From Sinohyriopsis cumingii (taxonomy: Eukaryota > Mollusca > Bivalvia > Unionida > Unionidae), in NCBI GenBank assembly GCA_028554795.2, contig JAPYKE020000279.1, positions 496,001-560,000 on the forward strand: a stretch of 64,000 nucleotides of DNA, written 5' to 3'. Position 1 is the first letter of the stretch; each line of letters opens with the position of its first letter. Made by a program: the position numbers and the translations under genes. A model generated the notes under the pieces. That model saw only the letters and a list, made by a program, of their open reading frames with translations, made no database searches and was not told the origin of the DNA. Shown in pieces: positions 19,843 through 33,169 of the stretch.

Positions 19843-20761
19843 ATGTCCATGTGTTAAATGAGCATCAGTATTTACAAAGGGGAAATGCAATGTTCAAACC
19901 ACGTCTACTAACCAACGCAAACTTTTGACTGAGCAACATACATTCATCTTCTGAGTCACACCAACATTTACTAACCATCACGCCGCTTAAACTCACCAGC
20001 ACCTAATCTCCACTTGAACAACACATACTCACGAACATGCCGTTTTGGTTGCCCAAACCCAAACTTATTAATAAACGAGAAAGCAATGGGATGCTAACAC
20101 ATACACACAACCATCCATGAAAGGGTAGAAATGATCATGCACACACATCAACAGAAGCAGCCATGAATAGTGTTGTACTGCTCATATACTGTATATAGAA
20201 ACATATTTAATTACTATCGTACATCTAGTGAAAGGAAAGAAATATGTAGGAGTGCTTTCATATATATACAAAGTTACTAATATATCTCTAAAGGGTAAGA
20301 TTATCCATTCACTATGCACACAAACTTGCTACCACACTAAAGGCAACGGGCACTCATACACAAAACACATATAGTTATATCCTGATTTGAGTGGGACGTC
20401 GTTTAGGCCACCAAGTTAATAGTAATTCCTACGCATTATTTGTCCTACATAAAACCCACCTTGGATAAGAAAAGAACATATTTAGAAGGAACTGACATGG
20501 CCGTTCTGAAGTATTGGTTGCATCAAAATCAATGAAAGATATCCAGTATTCGACAGCAGTGTCTTGGTATTTAATCGGAACTATACAGTATTGTGCTGAC
20601 ATGCTATTACACCGAATGCATACAGACATACATAATGATTGTAGAGAATTATGTCACCAACAGAAAACGTAGTACTTAAACAAATGACCCCAAACTTAGA
20701 TAATCTGATTATAAGAGGTAATTCTGGAGTTGTTTAATACATTTCGAGTATCCATAGTCGA
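19843..20761. repeat. Segment X, left copy (unit B)
   Basis: 919 bp. It has the tgttgtactgc form near 20170, like the right copies, but left-type bases at the other diagnostic sites. Confidence 0.9.
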
Positions 20762-23496
20762 CTCCATGGACTGCTTGAGGGCCGAATGAGGCCTTGCTCT
20801 AGCATTTCATCCAATATTGCTTTTACCTCTTTCCGTTGCGCGAAAGGTATTCTATATGGCCGTTGTTTAATTGGTGTCTCCGAAGTTGTCTTTATACTGT
20901 GAGTTAAGATGTTTGTTCGACCAGGCCTAGTTGTTAGAACATCCTGAAATTCATTGCAATGATTTCTAATATCCTCTCGTTGGTCTTTTGTCAAGTTTAC
21001 CCCCAGCTTAACGCCAGCATCACCTTCACCTGCTCTTGGAGGAAAGTCAATATCCACACCATCGTTCTCGTCTGCCTTCGTCGCCAGCAGCACAGCACGC
21101 TTGTATCCACGCAGCAAGTTTATATGATAGGTAACTGTACCGCGCCTACCGGGTACAGATACCTGGTAGTTAACATCGTTTACCTTCCGGACCACACGAT
21201 AAGGTCCCTGCCATTGTGCCTTCATCTTGGACGAACTTGATGGCAAGAGAATGAGGACTTCATCTCCAGGACTGAATTCTCGTGTTTTCGTGTGACGATC
21301 ATACAGTGCCTTGATTTTCTTTTGGCGATCCAACAGATTATCTTTGACAAGAGCCCCGATGTCAGCCAACTTCTCACGCATTTTCACAACATGCTCCACA
21401 GTTGACTTCCTTACATCTTCCTCTCCTGTAAACAAGCCTTGTAAAATCTGCATTGGCCCCCTAACTGGCCAACCATACATCTCTAAGGGTGCAAATCCAG
21501 TTTCCTCATGTGGGACTTCGCGGTATGCAAACAACAAAAATGGCAACATCTCATCCCATTCATTCTTGTTGTCTATACAGAACTTCCGCAACATTGACTT
21601 CAAGGTCCCGTTAAAACGTTCTACTTTTCCATTTGCTTGCGGGTGATACGGCGTTGTTGTAACTCCACGAATACCCACTAGTTCATACAGCTGTTTCAAT
21701 AAGGTGCTAGTGAAGTTGGTCCCTTTGTCTGTTAATATGACCCTTGGAAAACCAACACGGCTAAACAGCTCAATCAGTGCTCTAGCTACATTAGTTGCCT
21801 CCATATCCTTCAAAGGAAAAGCTTCGGGATACCTCGTTGCATCATCAACAACCGTCAGAATGTATTTGTGTCCAGACTTCGTTCTAGATAACGGTCCAAC
21901 AATATCCATTGCAATTTTTGAGAACGGTTCTGTTATCACCGGTGGGCATACCAGTGGTGCTTTCTCACCTGCAGTCTGTTTTGCTGTCATCTGGCATTCA
22001 TGACACGATGTACAATATTTTTTTACATCGGAAAACATTCCAGGCCAAAAGAACGATTGGAGAATCCTCTCTTTTGTTTTCTCCAAACCCAGGTGACCTG
22101 CAAGGGGTCGATCATGTGCCAGCTCCATTACCATTTTCCGTAATCCTGCTGGTACAACTATTTGCTCCCCTCCATGTGAACCATCACCAGATTGCCATTT
22201 CCGTCGCAAAATATCATTCTCCCAGAAGAATGCCATTGGCTCCTCCTCAGCCTCTTCACGAGTAGCAAAGGACTTCTCTCTAATACTTTGCAGTGAAATA
22301 TCCGCAATCTGTAGTTTCGACAACATGTCCGCATTCATTGCTGAAAGTTCGTCAACTTCAATGTCATCACGCTGATCAGGATCTTCTGTCTCGATGCTGT
22401 TGTTGACAAAGTCATTCTTACCCTCATGCTCACATTGATCAGTATTTTCCACAGTCCTCTCATCGTCGAGTCCTTTTAACATCGACCTCGTAACAACAAA
22501 TGACCCTTTCTTGCTAAGTATATCCATCCCCAATAGGGCTTCAGCGGCTAGATTTGAAACAAGACCCACTTGCGCTGGTCCCTTATAATATGTAGTGTCG
22601 ATATTTACCACAGCCAACTGTGCGGTAAATGGCTGACCCACTGCTGTGTATAACTTAACCTTGTGCCCCTCCAGCTTGCAACTCTCATCAACAAGATCTT
22701 CTCTTATCAAGGCCATATCTGATCCAGTGTCCTTCACAAACATGATCTCGCGCCCATTCACACATCCTGTTTCTGAAATAAACTTTTCACCAATTGTTGG
22801 CTTAACAAAACAAGTTGCCGGATTGCCACGATGTTTCATGTCATCTGTTGGACAATACCTTGCAATATGTCCCCATTGTTTGCATCGATAACATTGCCTA
22901 TTCTTCTGCTTGGACTGGTCTTTTATCGATGTTAGTTTTGCTTGCTGCTGTAAGTTCTGACAATTCATCTTGTTACGATTTACATTTATATTTTGATGAA
23001 ACTTAATCCGCTGCCCTTGCTGTTGTAAATTTGTGGGAATATAATCTTCCGCGGCCTCTACGACTGGACTAGAGCCCTTGTTCCTCCTAATCCACTGTGC
23101 TTGATCTTGTGGCAAGGCTTTCAAGAAAAATTCCTCACGAAGACAAATAACTGGGTCATGATCTTCCAAGAAACGCTTTATGTGCTGATCAATCCTGGCC
23201 ATCAGACCACGATACGTCTCAGTGCTTTCCTTCTTCATGCTCAACAGTGCCGTGAAATGTTCATGCGGTCTCTTTCCAAAACGATCAATCAGTCCTTTCC
23301 TGAGTTCCAGGTAATCACCACAAGCTTGAGTTGCAACATATCTAGCCTCCCCTGTCAACAGAGTTCTTAGCTGTAATACTTTCAACTCGTCAGACCAATT
23401 GGCATGTTTTGCAATTGATTCAAACTCTGCTAGGAAAGTCACAATATCCTCTCCTCGTTCATGGTCATATGCATGTAGCTTTACTTTTAATGGCAT
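20734..23496 (-). CDS. Gag-pol of Gmr1-like element (unit B)
   Basis: 920 residues, open. Same PR-IN-RT order and chimeric C-terminus as unit A. It has H222 and H543 where A has Tyr and Arg, and His rather than Leu in the RNHCNEF stretch before the RT block. Confidence 0.9.
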   Translation of the reverse strand: MPLKVKLHAYDHERGEDIVTFLAEFESIAKHANWSDELKVLQLRTLLTGEARYVATQACGDYLELRKGLIDRFGKRPHEHFTALLSMKKESTETYRGLMARIDQHIKRFLEDHDPVICLREEFFLKALPQDQAQWIRRNKGSSPVVEAAEDYIPTNLQQQGQRIKFHQNINVNRNKMNCQNLQQQAKLTSIKDQSKQKNRQCYRCKQWGHIARYCPTDDMKHRGNPATCFVKPTIGEKFISETGCVNGREIMFVKDTGSDMALIREDLVDESCKLEGHKVKLYTAVGQPFTAQLAVVNIDTTYYKGPAQVGLVSNLAAEALLGMDILSKKGSFVVTRSMLKGLDDERTVENTDQCEHEGKNDFVNNSIETEDPDQRDDIEVDELSAMNADMLSKLQIADISLQSIREKSFATREEAEEEPMAFFWENDILRRKWQSGDGSHGGEQIVVPAGLRKMVMELAHDRPLAGHLGLEKTKERILQSFFWPGMFSDVKKYCTSCHECQMTAKQTAGEKAPLVCPPVITEPFSKIAMDIVGPLSRTKSGHKYILTVVDDATRYPEAFPLKDMEATNVARALIELFSRVGFPRVILTDKGTNFTSTLLKQLYELVGIRGVTTTPYHPQANGKVERFNGTLKSMLRKFCIDNKNEWDEMLPFLLFAYREVPHEETGFAPLEMYGWPVRGPMQILQGLFTGEEDVRKSTVEHVVKMREKLADIGALVKDNLLDRQKKIKALYDRHTKTREFSPGDEVLILLPSSSSKMKAQWQGPYRVVRKVNDVNYQVSVPGRRGTVTYHINLLRGYKRAVLLATKADENDGVDIDFPPRAGEGDAGVKLGVNLTKDQREDIRNHCNEFQDVLTTRPGRTNILTHSIKTTSETPIKQRPYRIPFAQRKEVKAILDEMLEQGLIRPSSSPWSRLWILEMY

Positions 23497-23505
23497 TGAA
23501 GATGT

Positions 23506-23820
23506 TTATTCAGTCGTGTTTTCTTGACGTTTTACTTTTTCTAACTCAATTTCCAAACGCTTCATTTCTAATCTTAATATCTCTCTTTCCGTTTCCCATT
23601 CAAACTCCTGTCTTAATTCAAATTCTCTTTCATTTTTCTTTGCGCTAGTTTTTCGCTTTGTTTCCTTGGGTGGTTGCATGTGCTCAAGGTTAAGTTCCTC
23701 TTCATACTCCATAACTTCATTATCTGTAAATTCCATCAAATTCTGTGCTGCCGCTTTTCTTCGTGGTCGTCCTGAAGCAACCGTGGCTCCCTCAACTTCG
23801 ACATCATCAGCAACCGACAT
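23506..23820 (-). CDS. Gag N-terminal frame (unit B)
   Basis: 104 codons from the ATG, with the same in-frame TAA before the gag-pol ATG. It has REILRLE where unit A has RKKLRLE. Confidence 0.65.
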   Translation of the reverse strand: MSVADDVEVEGATVASGRPRRKAAAQNLMEFTDNEVMEYEEELNLEHMQPPKETKRKTSAKKNEREFELRQEFEWETEREILRLEMKRLEIELEKVKRQENTTE

Positions 23821-24116
23821 AATGACCAACTATATGTACGTACTGTAAGTTCTATCACTGTATTCACAGCCACTGGACTAGCATTAATTATCTACGAGTT
23901 TCTGGGCTTACACGTGTACACTCGTTACAGTGATACACACTTTGCACTTAACAATTAACAACTGTACGTTATACACACAGTACAACCAGTCACTGCTAAT
24001 ATCACAGATTCACTGAATTCACAGCTTTCAGAATTGTCAAACACAATTCCAACGTATTGAAAAAAATTCCAAATAATTCACACAGGATTTTGGAATCCGT
24101 ACCGCTGCCACCAAAA

Positions 24117-24477
24117 TGTTACATTCGGGTTCAAAGGACACACAAACACCAAGTAAGGGTCCTACAACTTTATGTAAAATAAAGCTAAAATCTTAAAAAA
24201 TAAACTAGAAAAAAAGTGTTCATTACAGTACCAAGCCCAGCTAAAAACTGCTTGCTCTATCACTCTGCTCTTGTTTTAGTAAGGGTTAGACACATGGAAT
24301 TCTAATTAAATTAACATTTGTGCCTTATCCAGGCCCAGATAGCCATGGGAAGATAAACAACAGCACTGAACCTGTTGACAGTCTCTGGTATCAAATATCC
24401 AGAATGCTGGGAATAATGTTCTGCTGTCACTACTAACAATCAGATTCTGCTAGAATATGATACAGGCCCTTATAACA
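24117..24477 (-). repeat. 5' LTR of gypsy element (unit B)
   Basis: 361 bp, TGTTA...TAACA, with the primer site immediately left. Confidence 0.78.
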
Positions 24478-25396
24478 ATGTCCATGTGTTAAATGAGCAT
24501 CAGTATTTACAAAGGGGAAATGCAATGTTCAAACCACGTCTACTAACCAACGCAAACTTTTGACTGAGCAACATACATTCATCTTCTGAGTCACACCAAC
24601 ATTTACTAACCATCACGCCGCTTAAACTCACCAGCACCTAATCTCCACTTGAACAACACATACTCACGAACATGCCGTTTTGGTTGCCCAAACCCAAACT
24701 TATTAATAAACGACAAAGCAATGGGATGCTAACACATACACACAACCATCCATGAAAGGGTAGAAATGATCATGCACACACATCAACAGAAGCAGCCATG
24801 AATAGTGTTGTACTGCTCATATACTGTATATAGAAACATATTTAATTACTATCGTACATCTAGTGAAAGGAAAGAAATATGTAGGAGTGCTTTCATATAT
24901 ATACAAAGTTACTAATATATCTCTAAAGGGTAAGATTATCCATTCACTATGCACACAAACTTGCTACCACACTAAAGGCAACGGGCACTCATACACAAAA
25001 CACATATAGTTATATCCTGATTTGAGTGGGACGTCGTTTAGGCCACCAAGTTAATAGTAATTCCTACGCATTATTTGTCCTACATAAAACCCACCTTAGA
25101 TAAGAAAAGAACATATTTAGAAGGAACTGACATGGCCGTTCTGAAGTATTGGTTGCAGCAAAATCAATGAAAGATATCCAGTATTCGACAGCAGTGTCTT
25201 GGTATTTAATCGGAACTATACAGTATTGTGCTGACATGCTATTACACCGAATGCATACAGACATACATAATGATTGTAGAGAATTATGTCACCAACAGAA
25301 AACGTAGTACTTAAACAAATGACCCCAAACTTAGATAATCTGATTGTAAGAGGTAATTCTGGAGTTGTTTAATACATTTCGAGTATCCATAGTCGA
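24478..25396. repeat. Segment X, right copy (unit B)
   Basis: 919 bp, carrying right-type bases at all diagnostic sites. Confidence 0.9.
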
Positions 25397-25820
25397 TTAG
25401 AGAACAATGATATGTAGAAAATGGCAATTTTCTTTAGCACAGCATCAACGAATTTTGTAAACATGCCCAAAGATCGGGGCATGCTGATTGGTTTTAGTTT
25501 TGCGACTCAACTGCCTGTCCCCATTCTCGCTTGGACAGCTAATAGCTGCTTAATCATCGTACCTCTCCTGCGCTTTTAAAGATACTGTATGAATAGCATG
25601 GTGGTATAGTTTATGTGTGCAGTTAGCTTTCATGGAAATCGCATGTAAGATACAAATGACGTTTCATACGCAATGCCAGCATCATTGGTAACAAAGTTGT
25701 AATAAAAACATAGCCATAAAATAAAAGATACAAGTCCTCTGTCTCCCCAGGATTCTTATGATCGTGGTGAATCATGTGTTACCTCTCCTTCTACATCATT
25801 CTCTCTCAATCACTCTCTCA

Positions 25821-25862
<42 letters not shown>

Positions 25863-26038
25863 CTCCTTGTATATCATGGAAATTGGTCCCGAAGCTCGAG
25901 ATGATTAATGAAAATGAAGATCGTTGCCAAACGGTCAGTTTAACTATTTCGATGTCAAACGGCAATCAGTTCCAAAGTAGAACCGTAAGAAAATAATTGT
26001 CACAGATAATAAGAGCCAACATTTTTTGACATTGTTGC

Positions 26039-26921
26039 TAGTTTCATGGCGCATTTGCCTGAATTAAGCGGTCCATTTCTTCTATGATTCATCAGAATTG
26101 TCTCGATCCTTGTTATGCTTGCCAATGCGAAAACTCATTGTCTAGGAGAATGTCCTGCCAACTTATCCTCTGTGTTTTCTTCATGCAGCCAATGTGAAAA
26201 TAGTTCAGCTTTTTGGCATGACGTCTGTATACCATTCAAATTTATCGTGCATACAGCAGGGTCGGCATTACAATAGCTTTGTTGACATTTAGGCTTGTTT
26301 GCAGATTGATCCCTATGCGCTCTTCTAATTTGCTTATAGTCTGCCAAAGACCACATTTACTTGAGCCGTTTCGGTGTTGCTTTCATCATAGATGTGAATT
26401 GCACCTGACAGTGTACTGCTGAGTTAGTTGAACTTATCCACTACCTCGAGAATTTAGCCATTTTACTGTGATGGTAGTTTCTACATAAGGCTTTCCTGTT
26501 GTAGGTTGGTTTAGCACCAATGTCCTACTTATACTGATTGTGAGAGCAACACTGTTTCAAGCTGAAGCGAATTAGTCTATACAAATATTGGTCCCAAGCC
26601 CGAGTCGTTCTGGAGGTTGGCCAGGATTTTTTTTTAGGGTGGCAAAACTTATCAGAAGGTGGAAATGGAGTCGTGAGACTCAGAAAGAATATATTGTAGG
26701 GTCGGGGCCAAAAGAGGTTGGTAACCATTGCCATACATATTTTTGCATAACAGACACAGATTTGGGATTCAAGAACAGTCACTGTCTTTAACATTTTGCC
26801 TTTAGTCTCCTCCAACTGAATGGAATGCCATCAATTCGGTACCTGATATCAACCCTTTTGTCACAGCCACGGTAAGCACCAGTAAGCATAACAGCGAACA
26901 TCATACTGAAGAGGTGCTTCT
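26039..26921 (-). mobile_element. Decayed RTE-like RT relic (unit B)
   Basis: Counterpart of 9490-10372 with only point differences. Confidence 0.72.
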
Positions 26922-27960
26922 TTGACTTCTTTGGCGACTGGATGGTTGTGATACATCATTTTAACTTCCTTCATTTACTGAATATCGCAACTACGAATTT
27001 TGTCTGGTTTAGTATCACGGAAATAAATTAATTTTCATTGTAATTATTAGCACTTTTTCACATTTTAGTAAAAGGCATGACGCAATTATTTGTCCTCCAA
27101 AAGATAAATTATGGACTAAAATTATCATCTGTCTTCACCAAAGGTATATTATTCAGTTCGTACATTAAATAGGGTCTTCTTCTATGTTTATGCTGCAGCT
27201 CCTTATCTTATTTGGCTGGATGTTTTCATTTCTTCTAAAATAAATGACACACATGTAAAGCCTTGATGTAGTTTCAAACATTACCCACCAGCCCCACCTC
27301 CTTCCTCAAACAGCGTTCAGCTATCGGGTGTATTTCATCTGGATGTTGAAGGATGGAACTTTGCTTTTATGACGAGAAACCCTCTTGTTATAAAACTTTC
27401 CACCTACGTGTTTTATTAAAACCATTTCTATATTTCTTCAGATATCCTACCAAAGTTGTTATAAGCGACAACGACTACTTTCTATCTTTTGTAAGCACCT
27501 GTACTGCATGATAATCAGTTTAAATTATCTTCTTCATACCAAATATTCTATATTGCTCATTTCTTATGAAAGTGGCCTTAAGTTCCAGGATCAGGTCAGT
27601 AAACAATATAAAGTAGCCATCTGGGTTGGATTAGTATCCAAATATAGAAATTTTAGGTCTAAATATTATTTGCATTTTGGTAGATTTAGAACAATATTTA
27701 ATATAGTACATATACATATTTTAACACAGCCGTATAGCAGTGTTGGAGACAAACCAAGATAAGGATACATATTCTCTCTCCAATATTGATGGGATTTGTA
27801 CCTGCGCACAACGTTATGTGAAGATGCATCATTCAATCCTTGGCGACTTTAAAATGCCGACTACAAATCTTCAGTAATTCATTGAAGACGGTATATAACA
27901 TCATATACTAGAAAAGGGTGCGACGTCCTAATTACAATAATGTACATTAAGGCTAACCTC

Positions 27961-27974
27961 AAGTATAAAAAGGA
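27961..27974. repeat. Left LINE target-site duplication (unit B)
   Basis: aagtataaaaagga, matching 33711-33724. Confidence 0.93.
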
Positions 27975-28254
27975 TTGATTGATTGATTGATTGTTTGTTT
28001 TTTAACGGCGCATCAGCACTGTTAGGCTATTTAGCGCCAAACAAAGTGTTATTTGTATAATCTTTTAAAACTTATAAAAGGTCCTATATCGACCAGCGAT
28101 ATAAAAGAACAAATGGTTGAAATTAAAAACGGTAAGATGGTAACGGTGCAAAATAAAGCTTCCCGATCAACGGGAAATGTAAAAAAGATGAATAAGTATT
28201 AAAATGGGACGGTATATATATTGCATAAAACTGCACAAGGTGATAGCATAAAAG

Positions 28255-29130
28255 TCAGAGTTTAGAGTAAATATTTACGGCTTTCAGGAACTCTATAATA
28301 CGAGTGATGTTTACAGTATCAAAAAGTTCTTTCATGCCATGCACTTTGTAATAACGATCGCGCGTAGGTTGTAGGTCAAAGCACTCTATCATAAAGTGCT
28401 TGACAGTGAATGGTTCATTGCAAGAAACGCACTCTGGTGGGTCTTCACCTTTTAGTATGTGGGTGTGGGTGATATAAGTATGACCAATTCGGATTCTTGC
28501 TATGACTATCTCCTCCCTACGAATGGTTCTGTAGGAAGGAGTCCATTCTCCTAGAGTTGGCTTGATTGCATGAAGTTTGTTCTTCACGGCATCATTCCAT
28601 GATGCCTGCCACTTCTGACGAAAGAACTTTCTGATACAAGGTTTAAAATCAGTATATGGTATTTTAAAATCAGATGGTTCTTGAGTAAGGGCCATTTTAG
28701 CAGCGCGATCTGCTTTTTCGTTACCTTTAATGCCAATGTGGCTAGGTAACCAACAGTATATTATATTGTGGGAGACACTCAGCTCGGCATCTTTGAAGAG
28801 TATGTTTTTTAATAATGGGTTCTCCAGTTTTCTATTGTGTAGTGACTGGAGTCCTGATAGCGAGTCGGAGAATATGATACTGTTTAAAATATGTTTCTTT
28901 TCTATATGTTGCAGAGCAAGGTCTATTGCTCTGATTTCGGCTGTAAAAATTGATGCCCCATTTGGTAAACGAACTTGCGTTGTATGATTTCCACAAACAA
29001 AGGCTGCAGCAACCTTTTCCTCATCCTTTGATCCTTCAGTGTAAATTCTGGTGTAGTTTTTAAATTCGGTGAGGAGTTCATCGTAAGAGTTGTGGAAGAT
29101 AGAAGGGTTTGTTTCGGATTTTTTTTCCAT
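28255..29130 (-). pseudogene. LINE ORF2 RNase H part (unit B)
   Basis: 291 codons with YTEGS, as in A. One private change puts Lys in AVKNKLH. Confidence 0.9.
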
Positions 29131-31063
29131 CGTGTAGCGTAAAACGTACTTTTGGTTGTTTAATTAGCCAGGGTGGTGTTTCGGAGATGGATGTTTTTTG
29201 AATTTTAGAAAGATCTATATTTGTAGTGTCAAGGCTGGATGATATTCTAATGCCAAAGGAAGGTATGGCGTTTGGTTTATTTTCGTATAAAGTTTTGTAT
29301 TTGGGTTGAAAAACAGCCGAAAAAGCAGGATTCAGAGGGTTTGATTTTAATTTGAGAGCATACTGTGCGGAAAGCATTTCTCTACGATGCGATAACGGTG
29401 GTTCATTCGCCTCAGCTAGAAGGCTTTCACACGGGGATGTTTTAAATGCTCCCAGAGCCAGTCTTATTCCCTGATGATGAATTGGATCAAGCATTTTAAG
29501 ATACGATTTTCTGGCTGAACCATACACAACGCAACCATAGTCCAGTTTGGAGCGAATAAACGTTCTGTATAAATTTAGGATGACTTTTCTATCAGCACCC
29601 CAGTCAGTGTGCGCTACTACTTTAAGTAGGTTAAGTGCTTTTAAGCATTTAGCTTTTAAGTTCTTTAGGTGTGGAATAAAGGTCAGTTTTCTGTCAAAGA
29701 TTATACCTAAAAATTTGGTTTCCTCAACAACTGGAATAGGTGTTCCATCCAGCGTGAGGTTCGGTTCATCGTGATGTTTTCGTAACTGACAGAAATGCAT
29801 GCATACCGTTTTTAATTTCGAGAATTTGAAACCGTTTGCATTGGCCCAATTTTGAATTTTGTTTATATTTTGCTGCAGTTGTCTTTCAATTGTATGCATG
29901 TGCTTTGACCGATAACATATTAGAAAATCATCAACGTATAAAGAGCAATCCACACCAGGAGTCAAACACTTGGTGATGCTATTAATTTTGATGTTAAAGA
30001 GCGTCACAGATAAAATACTGCCCTGGGGCACACCCATATCTTGCTCGTGCAGATCGGAGAGGGTAGAGCCCACTCGTACTTTGAATTCTCTGTCTGAGAG
30101 GAAGTTGGATATGAAAGAGGGCAGACGGCCTTTTCGACCTAGATCGTTCAGGTCATTTAGTATCCCGTACTTCCATGTCGTGTCATAGGCCTTTTCTAAA
30201 TCAAAGAAAACCGCTACTAAATGTTCTTTCTTAATAAATGCATCGCGAATAAATGTTTCCAGTCTAACCAGATGATCATTGGTGCTCCGGCCATATCGAA
30301 AGCCACTTTGGAAAGGAGATATTAAATTGTTAGTTTCCAAATACCAGACAAGCCGAGAATTGATCATTCGTTCCATTGTTTTGCACACACAGCTTGTGAG
30401 TGCAATTGGTCGATAGCTGTTGGGGTCTTCGCTATCTTTACCGGGTTTGGGGACTGGTATTACAGTTGCTTCTTTCCAGATTTTTGGTACATTACCAGTA
30501 ATCCATAAATCATTGAAGAGTTTCAAAAGAGATGTTAAAGATGATTCTGGAAGGTGTTTCAAAAACTGGTAATGTATTTCGTCAGGCCCAGCGGAAGTAT
30601 CATGGGGCTTATCTAAAGCCTCCCTAAGCTCCGATAGTGAGAACAATTGATTATAACTTTCCGAGTTGTTGGATGTGAATTTTAAACGTGACTTTTCTTT
30701 TTGAGTTTTAAGTTTTCGGAAGGCTTCTGAATAATTAGATGATGAGGAATTTTTCGAGAAACTGTCAGCAAGAATATTTGCAATGTCACGTTTTGAACTA
30801 AAGTTGTTATTGTTCAGTGTCAGATGTCGGAGAGGGTTTTGTTTTCTCTTTCCGTTTATTTTGCGTATAGTGTCCCAAACTTTCTTAACAGAGGAACGAG
30901 AGTTTAAAGAAGAAACATATTTCTTCCATGATGCTCTTTTACTTTCTTTGATTGTGCGGCGAGCTTTGGCCCGGACAATGCGATATATATTTAAGTTTTC
31001 GGGCGTCGGGTGATTATTGAATTTTTTTAATGCTTCTCGGCGTTGCAGTATGGCTTCCTTACA
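29078..31063 (-). pseudogene. LINE ORF2 RT part (unit B), uninterrupted
   Basis: Open through the linker, YVDD and the thumb up to the A8 run. Neither the +1 of unit A nor that of unit C is present. Confidence 0.9.
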
Positions 31064-31937
31064 ATTCCTTAGTGAGCCAAGGTTTTAGGGTTCTTATACA
31101 GTTTGTTGAGGACTTGGGGATAGATTCTTCTGCAGTGGCGGTTAAAATAGATGTAAAATGCTGAATGGGACCGTTAACATTGAAAACTGTATCCTCATTC
31201 AGCCTAGTTTTACAGAGTGTTTCGAACTTGGCCCAGTCGGCCTTCTTTAAATTCCATTGTGGAATTACTTCATCAATTGTAGAGTTATGATTTACAAGGG
31301 AGATTGGGAAGTGATCGCTGCTGTGAAGGTCATCAGCGACCTTCCATTCATAGTCCAAAAGCAGCGAAGGAGAACAAATTGTCAAATCGATGCATGTGTA
31401 TGTACCCGTGCCTGGGTGTAAATATGTAGGTGTTTTGGTATTATATAGACACAGATCGTGTCTAGAAATAAGGTCTTCAACTTTGTGAGCTCTGTCACTT
31501 GTATGATTCGATCCCCATAAAATGTTATGGGCATTAAAATCCCCGAGTAAAACAAATGGCGCGGGAAGCTGTTGAACAAGGTCGTCTAATTCGTTTGGTA
31601 CTAGGTTAGTGTTTGGTGGTAAGTAAATAGAGCAAAATGTAATCACTCGATGTAGAGTGACGCTTACAGCAATGGCTTGTAAATTGGTATTTAAATGAAT
31701 GAAGCTATGAGGAGCTCTGTTGTTCACAATAACAGAAACTCCTCCTGATGCCCTATCAACATTTGGAGAGCAGGTGTTAAACAGGGAGTAGTTTTTAAAT
31801 GTGATATTGTCCGTATCTTTCAAGAATGTTTCTTGAAGGCATAGTACCGCAGGATCATGTTCGTTTAAAAGCAGGAGAATATCATTGTAATTTGCTTTAA
31901 GTCCTCGACAATTCCATTGTATGATAGTGTTTTTCAT
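31059..31937 (-). pseudogene. LINE ORF2 endonuclease part (unit B)
   Basis: 292 codons, all catalytic blocks kept. It ends at the shared linker frameshift. Confidence 0.92.
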
Positions 31938-31999
31938 TATAAATTTAAATGAAAGATTGTGGAGCTAGGTTAGACCTTTCGTAGAGGGAATTTGTTTTG

Positions 32000-33169
32000 T
32001 TATTTCTCTGGAGGAAGTACGGGGGTGAATTTTTTGTTTGTAGGTCTGGAGTTCCCTTGAGCGCATGGAGCAGATTCTTCTGCATCCATGCTCTCAATGT
32101 CTCCAAACCTGTTATAAAGTTTGATGGGGTCATCTGACCCCTTTTGTTGCCTGTTTCCATGAGATTTATTTTTGTTTTTTGGTGATTTAGGTTGCTGGGT
32201 ATTGCTGAATGTAGTTTGTGTAGATGCCGTGTTTCTCTGTGATTGGTAATGAGGGGTGTTTGAGCTTGGTGTTGAATCGGGTGCTTCTGTTTGTGTTTGA
32301 GCGTCCTTCGTTGTTTTAGGATTGCTCTTCACTACAGTGGAGAAGGATGGGCCAGGATGGGCTGTTTTCGCCTGTACAAGTTTTCTGGCTTCTGGATAGG
32401 GAATATTATTTGTGTATTTTACCCTCTGAATTTCCTTCTCCTGTTTCCAGGTATCGCAATCCTTGGAATTTGCGTGGTGCTCTTTTCCACAGTTGACACA
32501 ATGCGGAGTTGCTCTACAGTCAGCTTCCTGATGAGAATTTTCTCCGCATCGGCCACATATTTGGGTTTTAGAACAGCGGTCTTGGTGATGGCCGTATTTT
32601 TGACACTTATAACATCGAAGGGGGTTTGGAATGTAGATGTCAACCTTCACTTGCAAGAAGCCAACTTTGACCACTTTGGGTACAGTTGGCTTGTTGAAGT
32701 TGAGTACAATGGTGTTGGTGTCCTGCAGGTTATTATTACGTTTGATACGTATTCGACGGACTGCAGTGACACCTTCACTTTTCATTCCTTCAATGATATC
32801 TGCGTCGGTGACTCCAGCCAAGTCACGACAGCGAATCACGCCTTTGGACGTATTGAGTGTGGTGTGAGCGAATGAGGTCACTGGAATATCGAAGAAAGAT
32901 TTTATCTTCTTGATATTGTCTGTCTGACCTCGTCGCTCACATTCCACGAGAAGGCAACCCGATTTCATTTTTTTGACACTCTTTGGCGTACCAGTCAAAC
33001 CTGTAATTGTTTTCTCGATCACAAACGGAGAGAGTGAAGCAAGGGATTTTGCGGCATCTTTAGATTGTATTACCATGAAGCGTGGAAATGAGTCCACACT
33101 ACATGGTTCGTCGTCCGAGTCAGATAAAGTTTTCGTACGTTTATTTTGAATTTTTTTGGAAATATCCAT
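32000..33169 (-). CDS. LINE ORF1 (unit B)
   Basis: 389 residues, intact. Private Gln in the first knuckle (HHQDRC) and Ser in KIKSFF. Confidence 0.92.
   Translation of the reverse strand: MDISKKIQNKRTKTLSDSDDEPCSVDSFPRFMVIQSKDAAKSLASLSPFVIEKTITGLTGTPKSVKKMKSGCLLVECERRGQTDNIKKIKSFFDIPVTSFAHTTLNTSKGVIRCRDLAGVTDADIIEGMKSEGVTAVRRIRIKRNNNLQDTNTIVLNFNKPTVPKVVKVGFLQVKVDIYIPNPLRCYKCQKYGHHQDRCSKTQICGRCGENSHQEADCRATPHCVNCGKEHHANSKDCDTWKQEKEIQRVKYTNNIPYPEARKLVQAKTAHPGPSFSTVVKSNPKTTKDAQTQTEAPDSTPSSNTPHYQSQRNTASTQTTFSNTQQPKSPKNKNKSHGNRQQKGSDDPIKLYNRFGDIESMDAEESAPCAQGNSRPTNKKFTPVLPPEK

Larger units (their letters stand above)
20762..24477 (-). mobile_element. Gmr1-like gypsy remnant (unit B)
   Basis: 3,716 bp with the same RT truncation point and single LTR as unit A. 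Confidence 0.87.
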
